From positions 51,164 through 115,163 of the forward strand of contig NZ_JANQOM010000063.1 in the NCBI RefSeq assembly GCF_028289625.1: a stretch of DNA of 64,000 nucleotides, given 5' to 3'. The DNA is from Winogradskyella sp. Its GTDB lineage: Bacteria; Bacteroidota; Bacteroidia; Flavobacteriales; Flavobacteriaceae. A model generated the notes under the pieces. It ran no database searches and was not told the DNA's origin. It saw only the letters and a list, made by a program, of their open reading frames with translations. The translations under genes and the position numbers were made by a program. This document shows positions 54,280 through 64,000 of this stretch, one piece after another (position 1 is the stretch's first letter; every line of letters begins with the position of its first letter).

Positions 54280-56127
54280 ATGTGTGGAATTGTTGGGTAC
54301 ATAGGCCATCGAGAGGCTTACCCTATAATAATTAAAGGACTTCAAAGACTAGAATACCGTGGTTATGATAGTGCAGGTATTGCACTTTATGACGGAAGCG
54401 ATATTAAACTGTCAAAAACCAAAGGAAAAGTTGTCGACCTAAAAGATAAGTTAGAAAGTGAAATTTCTACTATAGGCTCTCTTGGGATAGGTCATACGCG
54501 TTGGGCAACCCACGGTGTGCCAAATGATGTTAATTCGCACCCGCACTATTCGAATTCGGGCGATTTAGTGATTATCCATAATGGCATTATTGAAAATTAT
54601 GATGCTCTAAAAAAGGAGCTCATCAAGCGTGGTTATGTATTTAAATCAGATACCGACACAGAAGTATTAGTCAATCTTATTGAAGATGTTAAAAGGAACG
54701 AGGACATAAAGCTCGGTAAAGCTGTTCAAATCGCATTGAACCAGGTCGTTGGCGCCTATGCCATAGCCGTTTTTGATAAAAACAAACCTAATGAAATTGT
54801 AGTGGCAAGATTAGGTAGCCCTCTTGCTATTGGTATTGGAGAAGATGAATTTTTTATTGCTAGTGATGCTTCGCCTTTTATAGAGTTTACCAAAAACGCC
54901 ATTTATCTTGAAGATGAAGAGATGGCTATCGTAAGAAGAGGCAAAGAAGTAAAGATTAGAAAAATTAAGAACGATGCCTTAGTTGATCCTTATGTTCAAG
55001 AACTGCAACTCAATCTCGAGCAGATTGAAAAAGGTGGCTATGATCATTTCATGTTGAAGGAAATCTACGAACAACCTGAAGCCATTAAAGATACCTTTAG
55101 AGGACGATTATTAAGTAAAGAAGCTATGGTAAAGTTGGCAGGTGTTGAAGATAACATGAAAAAATTCTTAGCTGCTGACAGAATTATTGTGGTAGCTTGC
55201 GGAACGTCTTGGCACGCTGGTTTAGTTTCAGAATATATTTTTGAAGATTTAGCCCGAATCCCAGTAGAGGTTGAATATGCTTCTGAATTTAGATATAGAA
55301 ATCCGGTTATTACCGAAAAAGATATTGTTATCGCTATTTCCCAATCTGGTGAAACAGCCGATACGCTGGCCGCTATTAAATTGGCCAAGTCAAGAGGCGC
55401 TTTTGTATTTGGTGTTTGTAATGTTGTCGGCTCGTCTATAGCCAGAGAAACTGATGCTGGAGCTTATACACATGCTGGTCCTGAGATTGGTGTAGCTTCA
55501 ACAAAAGCTTTTACGACTCAGATTACGGTATTAACATTAATGGCATTACGTTTAGCAAGAGCAAAAGGAACAATCTCTAGTTCTGAGTTTAGACATCATC
55601 TCATAGAACTTGAACTAATACCAGATAAAGTTGAAGAAGCACTAAAATCTGATGCCTTTGTCCAGACCATCTCTGACATCTACAAGGATGCTACGAACTT
55701 CCTATATCTTGGACGTGGATTTAACTTCCCTGTTGCCTTAGAAGGCGCTCTAAAACTTAAAGAAATTTCGTATATCCATGCGGAAGGCTATCCAGCTGCA
55801 GAAATGAAGCATGGTCCTATTGCTTTGATAGACGAGCAAATGCCCGTTGTAGTAATTGCAACAAAAAAAGGGCATTATGAAAAAGTTGTTAGTAATATTC
55901 AAGAAATTAAATCTCGAAAAGGGAAGATTATAGGTATAGTGACTAAAGGTGATAAAAGTGTGAAGGAATTAGCGGATCATGTCATTGAGGTGCCAGAAAC
56001 TATAGAGTGCCTTACACCTCTATTAACAACCATACCATTGCAATTGCTATCGTATCACATTGCAGTGATGTTGGGTAAAAATGTTGATCAACCTCGAAAT
56101 CTTGCAAAATCTGTAACTGTAGAATAG
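54280..56127 (+). CDS. glmS: Glutamine--fructose-6-phosphate transaminase (isomerizing)
   Basis: Makes glucosamine-6-phosphate, the first step towards cell-wall amino sugars. The 615-residue protein begins MCGIVGYIG, where Cys2 is the glutamine-hydrolysing nucleophile after Met removal. It has GHTRWATHG, HNGIIENY, the two SIS domains (about 290-430 and 460-600; CGTSWHAG, ISQSGETADT, SYIHAEGYPAAEMKHGP) and the C-terminal KSVTVE typical of the family. A strong terminator follows. Confidence 0.97.
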   Translation: MCGIVGYIGHREAYPIIIKGLQRLEYRGYDSAGIALYDGSDIKLSKTKGKVVDLKDKLESEISTIGSLGIGHTRWATHGVPNDVNSHPHYSNSGDLVIIHNGIIENYDALKKELIKRGYVFKSDTDTEVLVNLIEDVKRNEDIKLGKAVQIALNQVVGAYAIAVFDKNKPNEIVVARLGSPLAIGIGEDEFFIASDASPFIEFTKNAIYLEDEEMAIVRRGKEVKIRKIKNDALVDPYVQELQLNLEQIEKGGYDHFMLKEIYEQPEAIKDTFRGRLLSKEAMVKLAGVEDNMKKFLAADRIIVVACGTSWHAGLVSEYIFEDLARIPVEVEYASEFRYRNPVITEKDIVIAISQSGETADTLAAIKLAKSRGAFVFGVCNVVGSSIARETDAGAYTHAGPEIGVASTKAFTTQITVLTLMALRLARAKGTISSSEFRHHLIELELIPDKVEEALKSDAFVQTISDIYKDATNFLYLGRGFNFPVALEGALKLKEISYIHAEGYPAAEMKHGPIALIDEQMPVVVIATKKGHYEKVVSNIQEIKSRKGKIIGIVTKGDKSVKELADHVIEVPETIECLTPLLTTIPLQLLSYHIAVMLGKNVDQPRNLAKSVTVE

Positions 56128-56156
56128 TTTATTTTTAAAAATTTAACTCTCTATTA

Positions 56157-56200
56157 GCCCTAAAATTGAATAGTATTCAATTTTAGGGCATTTTATTTAT
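56157..56200 (+). terminator. Terminator after glmS
   Basis: GCCCTAAAATTGAATA (56157-56172) is perfectly complementary to TATTCAATTTTAGGGC (56174-56189), giving one of the longest stems in the window, then ATTTTATTTATT. It may work in both directions. Confidence 0.85.
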
Positions 56201-56300
56201 TAAAATATACTATGCGCGCATAATTTTATGTGAATTTTTTACAGACTTTTCATATATTTATTTAAATTGCTCATCTAATAAATTTAACTAATTCTCTAAA

Positions 56301-59120
56301 ATGAAGACAATCTTAAAGCTTTTTGCAATGCTTTTTTGCGTGGTGTGTTATTCCCAAACCACAATTAAAGGTAAAATCACTGACAATACGGGATTACCCC
56401 TACCCGGTGCAAATATTGTCGTAGTTGGCACAACTTCAGGTGCAGTATCGGATTTTGATGGTAACTACATTCTCACCGTAAATCAAGACCCGCCATTTTC
56501 AATACGAGTAAGCTACACAGGTTTTGAAACACAAACTATCGAGATAACAGCCAAAGATCAAACAATTGATGTGACACTAAAGGAAGGCAATACGCTCGAT
56601 GAAGTTGTTATTGCAGCTTCACGAACACCAGAAAGAATCTTTGAATCTCCAGTAACCGTAGAACGATTTGGATTAAAAGAAATAAAGAATACAGCATCGT
56701 CTGACTTTTATGGTGGTTTAGAAAATTTAAAGGGTGTAGACATTAACACTAATAGTTTAACGTTTAAATCCATTAACACAAGAGGATTCGCAACTTTTGC
56801 TAATACGCGTTTTATGCAGTTGGTTGATGGTATGGACAATTCCGCACCAGCGCTTAACTTTCCTTTGGGAAATCTGCTAGGTATGGTAGAAACAGATGTA
56901 CAAAGCGTAGAGCTTTTACCAGGTGCATCTTCCGCGCTTTATGGTGCTAATGCCTTCAATGGTATTCTTTTTATGAGAAGTAAAAATCCTTTTGACCATC
57001 AAGGAATTAGAGGCTATATTAAACAAGGTATTACATCTCAAGAGGCTGCTGGAGATAATTCTTACACCGATATTGGTATAAGTATGGCTCATAAATTTAG
57101 TGATAAGTTTGCCGCAAAAGTTAACTTTGGTTATTTAAAAGGAACGGATTGGTTTGCTACCAATTACGACGACAAAAATATGCGTGGCGGTACAAGAGAA
57201 TCAAACATAAACTATAATGGTGTAAATGTTTATGGTGATGAAGTTACTGCAGACATTAGAGAGTTATCAGGCATTGGTTTTATAGCAGAGGATACTTTTG
57301 TTAGTAGAACAGGTTATTTAGAGTCTGATTTAACTGACTACGACGCAGAAAGCGTTAAAGCTGATTGGGGCTTATATTTCCGACCATGGGCAGATGATTT
57401 TGAAATTCAATATGTAGGTAAAGTAGGTACAGGCTCTACTATTTATCAAGGTGCACAACGTTACCGTATAGACGGTTTCTCATTACAACAGCATAAAATT
57501 GAAGTTAGAAATGATAACTTTTTTGTTAGAGGTTATATAACGTCAGACAAAGCGGGTGACACCTATGTAATGGATGTATTAGGACCGAACTTATTGAACG
57601 CTTGGAAAACTCATGAGCAGTGGTATGGCGAATACATTCAAACTTATGCAGGTGCTCTATTAAATGGTGTCCCTGATGCACAAGCTCATGCTGCAGCGAG
57701 AGCTGTTGCCGAGCAAGGAAGACCAGAAATAGGATCAGAACAACACAATCAACTTTTGGAGCAGGTTACATCTGACACTAATTTCCTAACAGGTGCCGGG
57801 TTTAGAGATAATTCTAAAATCTATCATGGTGATGCCAATTATAATTTTGGAGAAACCTTTAACTTTGCAGAAGTTCAAGTAGGAGGCTCTTACAGAACCT
57901 ATAGATTAAACTCTTTTGGTACCATTTATGCGGATGCCAACGGACCAATTACTTATTCAGAATTAGGTATTTATACGCAATTACAGCGTTCACTGGAAAT
58001 AAATGAGAGTTTAGAATTAAAATTAACAGGATCTATTAGATACGATAAATCAGAATTATTTGATGGCTTCTTTTCGCCTCGAATTTCAGCTGGTTTAACA
58101 GTTAATGAAAATCATAACTTTAGAGCATCGTTCCAAACTGGTTTTAGAAACCCTGATACGCAAGCATTATACATAGGTTTACAAACCAACGCCGGAACAT
58201 TAATTGGAGGTGCAACAGATATTGGTGATCGATACCAGAGAGATATAGAAGTAAGTCAGTTTGCTCAAGATAATTTAGGTCAACCAGCCTTTATTACACA
58301 ACGAGGAGATATCGCATATACCAATTCTTTGTTTTCATCTATTGGCAATGATTTAGAAAATCATAATGCTGCAAATGATGGTAGAGAATTTGTAGCAAAT
58401 TCAAACTTTGTTGAGCCAGAGCAAGTAAGTTCGTTCGAAGTTGGTTATCGTGGTAAAATAGACGACTTTATTATAGATGCCTCGGCGTATTACAGTATAT
58501 ACAACGACTTTTTGGCCAACGAAAATGTTATTGCACCTCTATACGGAAATGTTTCAAACTTTGATTTAACAGGTTACGACCCTAACAACCCAGGATCGAT
58601 AGCTGGTCTTAATTCAGATACTCAACAGATCCTAGCGGCATTACAAAATGATGATTTTGTTGGCTACCAAACTTATACAAATACTGAAGAAACCGTAAAC
58701 TCTTATGGCGCTGCAGTTGCTGTTTCTACTAAGGTTTTTGATGGCTTCGATTTAAGTGCTAATTATACTTGGGCAAGATTAGATTTTGATGTTGCTGGTA
58801 ATCCAGATTTTCAAACCAATTTTAATACACCAGAGCACAAAGTGAAAATAGGTTTTGGTAAAACAGAACTATTCAAAAATTTTGGCTTCAATATGGCATG
58901 GAGATGGAGCGACAACTACTTCTGGGAGGCCTCTTTTGGTAGTGGAGAAATACCTGCATTTAATGTGTTAGATGCTCAAATAAATCTTCGAATTCCTAGT
59001 TTAAAATCAACAATCAAAGCAGGTGCTACTAATTTATTGGCTGATGAATACTTTACTGCATTCGGAACAGGATTCATAGGTTCTCAATACTACGTATCTT
59101 TAACTATCAACAATCTTTAA
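56301..59120 (+). CDS. TonB-dependent receptor
   Basis: A 939-residue outer-membrane transporter. It has a signal peptide (MKTILKLFAMLFCVVCYSQ), a carboxypeptidase-like beta domain (about 20-105: GKITDNTGLPLPGANI), a TonB-box-like DEVVIAASRTPE, a plug (about 115-230: INTRGFATFANTRFM, GASSALYGANAFNGIL) and a barrel that ends in the aromatic-rich YYVSLTINNL. The substrate is unknown. The GDSL-like lipoprotein follows after 11 bases, so the two are probably a pair. It is of the simple CarboxypepD_reg-like type without the SusC fold. Confidence 0.92.
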   Translation: MKTILKLFAMLFCVVCYSQTTIKGKITDNTGLPLPGANIVVVGTTSGAVSDFDGNYILTVNQDPPFSIRVSYTGFETQTIEITAKDQTIDVTLKEGNTLDEVVIAASRTPERIFESPVTVERFGLKEIKNTASSDFYGGLENLKGVDINTNSLTFKSINTRGFATFANTRFMQLVDGMDNSAPALNFPLGNLLGMVETDVQSVELLPGASSALYGANAFNGILFMRSKNPFDHQGIRGYIKQGITSQEAAGDNSYTDIGISMAHKFSDKFAAKVNFGYLKGTDWFATNYDDKNMRGGTRESNINYNGVNVYGDEVTADIRELSGIGFIAEDTFVSRTGYLESDLTDYDAESVKADWGLYFRPWADDFEIQYVGKVGTGSTIYQGAQRYRIDGFSLQQHKIEVRNDNFFVRGYITSDKAGDTYVMDVLGPNLLNAWKTHEQWYGEYIQTYAGALLNGVPDAQAHAAARAVAEQGRPEIGSEQHNQLLEQVTSDTNFLTGAGFRDNSKIYHGDANYNFGETFNFAEVQVGGSYRTYRLNSFGTIYADANGPITYSELGIYTQLQRSLEINESLELKLTGSIRYDKSELFDGFFSPRISAGLTVNENHNFRASFQTGFRNPDTQALYIGLQTNAGTLIGGATDIGDRYQRDIEVSQFAQDNLGQPAFITQRGDIAYTNSLFSSIGNDLENHNAANDGREFVANSNFVEPEQVSSFEVGYRGKIDDFIIDASAYYSIYNDFLANENVIAPLYGNVSNFDLTGYDPNNPGSIAGLNSDTQQILAALQNDDFVGYQTYTNTEETVNSYGAAVAVSTKVFDGFDLSANYTWARLDFDVAGNPDFQTNFNTPEHKVKIGFGKTELFKNFGFNMAWRWSDNYFWEASFGSGEIPAFNVLDAQINLRIPSLKSTIKAGATNLLADEYFTAFGTGFIGSQYYVSLTINNL

Positions 59121-59131
59121 AAAAATTAGCA

Positions 59132-60778
59132 ATGAAAAATATAAAGTATATATTGTTGTCAATGTTCGCGATGGGTTTTCTAGCATGCGAGTATGACGAA
59201 TTAGATGAACTAAGAGAGAATAACAATAATGTAGAAGATGATGAAGTTATTCTACCAGATCTTACTGTAGGAACTGCTGACTTTTCAAATTATGTGGCTA
59301 TAGGTCCTTCGTTTACAGCAGGATTTACAGATAATGGTCTGTTTATCGCTGCACAAGAGAATTCTTTCCCAAATATTTTGGCTGGTCAATTTGCTAATGC
59401 TGGTGGTGGGGCATTTACACAACCCTTAATGAATGATAATTTTGGAGGACTTGCACTTTCAGGAAATAGAATAGCCCAGCCAAGATTGGTTTTTGGTGGC
59501 GCAGGACCTGTACCCTTAGAGAATGTTATTGGTCCGGTTACGGTTTCAACGGATGTGGCATTAAATAACCCAACAGGACCCTTTAATAATTTAGGTGTGC
59601 CTGGAGCTAAAAGTTTTCACTTTATAGCTCCAGATTATGGAAATATAAGTGGTCTTTTAACAATGCCCGCTACCGCAAATCCCTACGCCGTAAGAATGAC
59701 CGGGAATACACCAAGTGCTACAATATTAGATTTGGCCGTAGCCCAAAGTCCTAGCTTTTTTACTGCAGATTTAATTGGTGGCAATGATGTTCTAGGATAT
59801 GCTACTTCTGGTGGTGATGCCACATTAGATCAAATAACAGATCCTGCTACTTTTGAAGTTGCTTTTAATGCTATAATTGCAGGACTTACTTCCAATGGAG
59901 CTAAAGGCGCGGTAACAAATATTCCTTATGTTTCAAGTTTGCCTTATTTTACAACAGTTCCGGCGAATGCTTTAGATCCTTCGAACCCATCTTTTGGACC
60001 ATTAATTCCGACTCTAAATGGCATTTTTGGTCAAATAAATTTAGTTTACGAGGCACTTGGACAGGCTAATCGATCAATTGTATTCTCAGAAACTTCGGCT
60101 AGTCCAGTAGTCATTAGAGATGAAAGTATAGCAGATATTTCAACACAAATGATAGCTGTTTTTAATGCAAGCCCAACTTTCCCGGCTTTTGTACAATCGT
60201 TAGGTTTACCTGCAGCTGCCGCACCATTAGTTGCTAATTTATTAGGATCTACGTATGGGCAATCTAGACAAGCAACAAATGATGATTTATTGACATTGCC
60301 AAGTAGTTCAGTAATTGGCACAGTCAATAGTGATTTCTTTGCATTTTTAACGAGTCAAGGTATACCAGCCGATATTGCAGGTCAGTTTGCTGTTGAAGGC
60401 ATTACCTACCCTCTAGACGACAGATGGGTTTTGTTACCAAGTGAAAACACTGAGATTGTGGCGGCCGTAGATGCATACAATGCTACAATTTCGGCTGTTG
60501 CAACTGCTAATGGTTTGGCCTTAGTAGATGTGAATGGTATTTTAACTGAGGCCTCAACGACTGGTATTATGTTCGATGATTTTCTATTGAACACTGATTT
60601 GGTATTTGGTGGCTTAGTTAGTCTGGATGGTATACATTTAACGGCTAGAGGTTATGCTTTAATGGCTAATAGTTTCTTAGAAGCTATAGATGCCACTTAC
60701 GGATCTAATTTTGTTGCTTCAGGAAATCTAGCTAAAGCGGGTGATTTCCCAACAAATTACTCACCAACATTGCAGTAA
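59132..60778 (+). CDS. SGNH/GDSL-type hydrolase lipoprotein
   Basis: A 548-residue protein with lipobox LAC (Cys 19). The SGNH pattern is complete in position: the nucleophile Ser60 in GPSFTAGF (the usual Asp of GDS is Pro), GGND near 215 and the Asp499-x2-His502 pair in DGIHLT. A long central insert between the second and third blocks separates them. It is probably an envelope esterase or lipase working with the TonB-dependent receptor in front of it. A terminator follows. Confidence 0.85.
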   Translation: MKNIKYILLSMFAMGFLACEYDELDELRENNNNVEDDEVILPDLTVGTADFSNYVAIGPSFTAGFTDNGLFIAAQENSFPNILAGQFANAGGGAFTQPLMNDNFGGLALSGNRIAQPRLVFGGAGPVPLENVIGPVTVSTDVALNNPTGPFNNLGVPGAKSFHFIAPDYGNISGLLTMPATANPYAVRMTGNTPSATILDLAVAQSPSFFTADLIGGNDVLGYATSGGDATLDQITDPATFEVAFNAIIAGLTSNGAKGAVTNIPYVSSLPYFTTVPANALDPSNPSFGPLIPTLNGIFGQINLVYEALGQANRSIVFSETSASPVVIRDESIADISTQMIAVFNASPTFPAFVQSLGLPAAAAPLVANLLGSTYGQSRQATNDDLLTLPSSSVIGTVNSDFFAFLTSQGIPADIAGQFAVEGITYPLDDRWVLLPSENTEIVAAVDAYNATISAVATANGLALVDVNGILTEASTTGIMFDDFLLNTDLVFGGLVSLDGIHLTARGYALMANSFLEAIDATYGSNFVASGNLAKAGDFPTNYSPTLQ

Positions 60779-60805
60779 TTCATCAATAATATTCTAATTA
60801 AAAAT

Positions 60806-60830
60806 ACGCCTTTAAAAGGCGTGTTTTTTT
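60806..60830 (+). terminator. Terminator after the GDSL-like gene
   Basis: ACGCCTTT (60806-60813) and AAAGGCGT (60815-60822) form a stem followed by eight Ts. Confidence 0.85.
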
Positions 60831-60865
60831 TATTCAAAAAAGACATATTTTTTAAATATTAACTC

Positions 60866-60873
60866 TATCTTTG
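60866..60873 (+). promoter_or_regulatory. Predicted atpD promoter (-7 element)
   Basis: TATCTTTG is an exact TAnnTTTG match, 85 bases before atpD. The leader also holds a weak GCTTA/TAAGC hairpin (60893-60914). Confidence 0.5.
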
Positions 60874-60955
60874 CAGCGCGAAAAACGCATGTGCTTAACT
60901 TGATTGGGTAAGCTGTTTTTCTGTATTTAAATTATTGCAAAACAAAAACATATAA

Positions 60956-62467
<1,512 letters not shown>

Positions 62468-62506
62468 ACTAGTATACAGTTAACAGTAACAGTTTGCAGA
62501 TTATGC

Positions 62507-62534
62507 TACTGAGTACTGAATACTGAATACTGAA
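62507..62534. repeat. 7-bp tandem repeat between atpD and atpC
   Basis: Four consecutive units: TACTGAG, TACTGAA, TACTGAA, TACTGAA, then a partial TACT. Just upstream, ACAGT occurs three times (62475-62492). The array occupies the 79-base spacer, 12 bases before the atpC ATG. Confidence 0.75.
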
Positions 62535-62546
62535 TACTCGAAAATT

Positions 62547-62840
62547 ATGTATTTAGAAATCGTATCACCAGAAGCCACTTTATTTAGTTCAGAAGTAGAC
62601 TCTGTCGTTGTACCAGGAGTCAATGGTGAGTTTGAGATGTTAAAAGATCATGCTCCTATTGTTTCAATTTTAAAAGAAGGTACGATTAGAGTAAAGACAC
62701 ATTCTCAAAGTCATTTGATTTTTAATGAATTACATGCCGATGTAGTTCCCCATAAAGATGACAAGAAAGTGTTAACCGTAAAGATAAATTCTGGCACTAT
62801 CGAAATGAAAGACAATAAGCTAATTATCTTAGCTGATTAG
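62547..62840 (+). CDS. atpC: F1F0 ATP synthase subunit epsilon (short form)
   Basis: 97 residues, comprising only the N-terminal beta-sandwich domain (LEIVSPEATLFSSEVDSVVVPG, cited as PEATLFSSEV, then GEFEMLKDHAPIVS). The C-terminal two-helix domain that inhibits ATP hydrolysis in other bacteria is missing, as in other Bacteroidota. It follows atpD after a spacer with tandem repeats. Confidence 0.92.
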   Translation: MYLEIVSPEATLFSSEVDSVVVPGVNGEFEMLKDHAPIVSILKEGTIRVKTHSQSHLIFNELHADVVPHKDDKKVLTVKINSGTIEMKDNKLIILAD

Positions 62841-62865
62841 AAAGTTATTCATAACTGTAAAATAA

Positions 62866-62905
62866 AAAAACCGCAAAGCTCCTAAAGTTTTGTGGTTTTT
62901 TATTT
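62866..62905 (+). terminator. Terminator after atpC
   Basis: AAAAACCGCAAA (62866-62877) pairs with TTTGTGGTTTTT (62889-62900) with one G-U pair, then TATTT. The remaining spacer to 63145 shows no gene or clear structure. Confidence 0.8.
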
Positions 62906-63145
62906 AACTATTAGCATACATATAGTCTGTCATTAACGCTCATTATGAAAGATGTAATCGCCGATTTATAGAAATACCTTAGAGGTATCATAACATATGG
63001 TTTTTACTTTAAGCATAATAAACCCTACCAACTCCTATAAATTTAAAGTCTAAAGCGAATCCAAAGCGTGCTTCATTATAAGTCATTGAATCACGAATTT
63101 AAGTGCTTTTTAATGAATTGAATTTTTCAAAAGAACAGATTTGGA

Positions 63146-64000
63146 TTAAATCTTGCCTAATATTTTATCCATAACCCAAGCTGTATGCGCTGCTGTAATT
63201 CCTGTTGAAGGATGTTGAAAATTAGAGTCTAAATGCTTTACCATATTTTCAACATGAAACTGTTGGATATGTTTTGGATTTTCAATTTGGAGTTCTTTTT
63301 GTTCATTTGGTGTAATTAATTTAATCGGTTCTTCCAAAAACACAGAAAAGCTTATTTCACCTTTATTACCAATAATTCTAACCCTATCTTCTCTTTTATA
63401 GACTCCAAAACTCCACATACCACTACCTACCACACCGGATTCATGTTCCCAAAATCCTGAAATAATATCCTTAGCACTATATAATTGTTGCTGATTTCTT
63501 GACACACCTTTTGCCTTAATAATATTGCCTAATAGATAAATGAATAAATCTAATCCATGGCTAGCCAAATCATCAAAATAGCCAGCGTATGCAATGTTGG
63601 CATCCGTGCGCCAATTATACGTTCTTGACTGGTCTAAATCACTTGGACTACGGCTTAAATACCAACTTATATGCCTCACATCTCCAATAACCTGTTCTTC
63701 CAAAAGTGATTTTACTTTATTAAATCTTGGCAAAGACCTGCGATAATAAGCCACAAACAATGGCAAATTTTGTTCTTCAAATACGGTTTGTATGTCCTTA
63801 CACTCTTTGTAGCTCGGAGCCATTGGCTTCTCAATACAGCAGATTTTTTTGGCCTTTGCTACCTTCAAGGCATAATAATGGTGTGTATCTGGCGGTGTAG
63901 CAATGTAAACAGCATCCACTTCAGTATCATTAATTAATTTATCCGCATCATTATAAAAACGTGGTATATTGTGTCGCTTTGCATAATCTTTTGCTAACTC
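63146..64000 (-). CDS. Gfo/Idh/MocA family oxidoreductase (partial, N-terminus outside the window)
   Basis: The frame stays open to the right edge, so the N-terminal Rossmann start lies outside. Visible parts are the EKP motif (CIEKPMAP) typical of the family with its catalytic Lys, VAYYRRSLPRF and a DDLASHGLDLFIYLLG active-site segment with a His. It ends KILGKI. It is probably a sugar or inositol dehydrogenase-like enzyme, substrate unknown. Confidence 0.88.
   Translation of the reverse strand, partial: ELAKDYAKRHNIPRFYNDADKLINDTEVDAVYIATPPDTHHYYALKVAKAKKICCIEKPMAPSYKECKDIQTVFEEQNLPLFVAYYRRSLPRFNKVKSLLEEQVIGDVRHISWYLSRSPSDLDQSRTYNWRTDANIAYAGYFDDLASHGLDLFIYLLGNIIKAKGVSRNQQQLYSAKDIISGFWEHESGVVGSGMWSFGVYKREDRVRIIGNKGEISFSVFLEEPIKLITPNEQKELQIENPKHIQQFHVENMVKHLDSNFQHPSTGITAAHTAWVMDKILGKI

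Noticed and set aside
62507..62534. Short CRISPR-like repeat array
   Set aside because: The units are 7 bp with no spacers, and no cas genes are nearby.

Overview
The window is a 64 kb piece of an AT-rich chromosome, almost certainly from a (probably marine) member of the Flavobacteriaceae, phylum Bacteroidota. The signs are the gliding genes gldE and gldD beside mutY and ssb, a secreted protein with a type IX secretion (T9SS) C-terminal sorting domain, a TonB-dependent receptor with a carboxypeptidase-like N-terminal domain, DUF4270 lipoproteins, a DksA/TraR protein without its zinc-finger cysteines, an atpD-atpC pair apart from the other ATP synthase genes, a 29-codon basic protein typical of Bacteroidota, and promoters of the TAnnTTTG type instead of the usual -10/-35 boxes. 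Genus cannot be fixed from the sequence alone.

Layout. 0-7 kb: tail of an unknown gene, glyS, an AGCS-type Na+/amino-acid symporter, then a decayed second copy of the glyS 3' end, a large T9SS-exported protein and a small lipoprotein. 7-14.6 kb: a 1142-residue predicted outer-membrane protein, exonuclease III, an OmpA-type lipoprotein overlapping an LprI-like gene, an aldo/keto reductase and an S1-domain protein. 14.7-20.5 kb: RNase E/G, a tiny ribosomal-type protein and HU on the minus strand, then mutY-ssb-gldE-gldD on the plus strand. 20.6-28 kb (minus strand): DUF3108, tryptophan 2,3-dioxygenase, an M23 peptidase and pgi in one tight run, preceded by hmgA and hppD, so the first step of tryptophan breakdown and two successive steps of tyrosine breakdown lie together.

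28-31.9 kb is the only clearly accessory stretch. It has two directly repeated segments of about 510 bp, 3 kb apart, each with its own promoter region and a gene for a small exported protein. One copy is interrupted by a stop codon at the end of its signal peptide. Between them is a three-gene operon whose last gene is a third, diverged member of the same family, preceded by a possible small RNA. I do not recognise this family. Its conserved front end and diverging back end make it the best candidate here for an undescribed system.

31.9-46.8 kb: patatin-type outer-membrane phospholipase and uvrC; rimK, an aspartoacylase-like hydrolase and 5-formyl-THF cyclo-ligase; lspA, a putative exported HExxH metallopeptidase, dksA-like and ileS; a hypothetical protein, a Crp/Fnr regulator and radA. 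The IleRS has the swapped HIGH motif GVHH, associated with very strong mupirocin resistance. 46.8-56.1 kb: two tandem exported alpha/beta-hydrolase paralogues with Asp in place of the nucleophile Ser, a flippase-like protein, panD and panC on the minus strand; then a stand-alone, probably non-catalytic starch-synthase N-domain, DUF4270 and glmS on the plus strand. 56.3-64 kb: a TonB-dependent receptor with a GDSL-type lipoprotein, atpD-atpC separated by a 7-bp tandem repeat, and the C-terminal part of a Gfo/Idh/MocA oxidoreductase running off the end.

No rRNA, tRNA, CRISPR array, prophage or intact insertion sequence was seen. All calls come from reading the sequence and remembered family features; no database search was possible.
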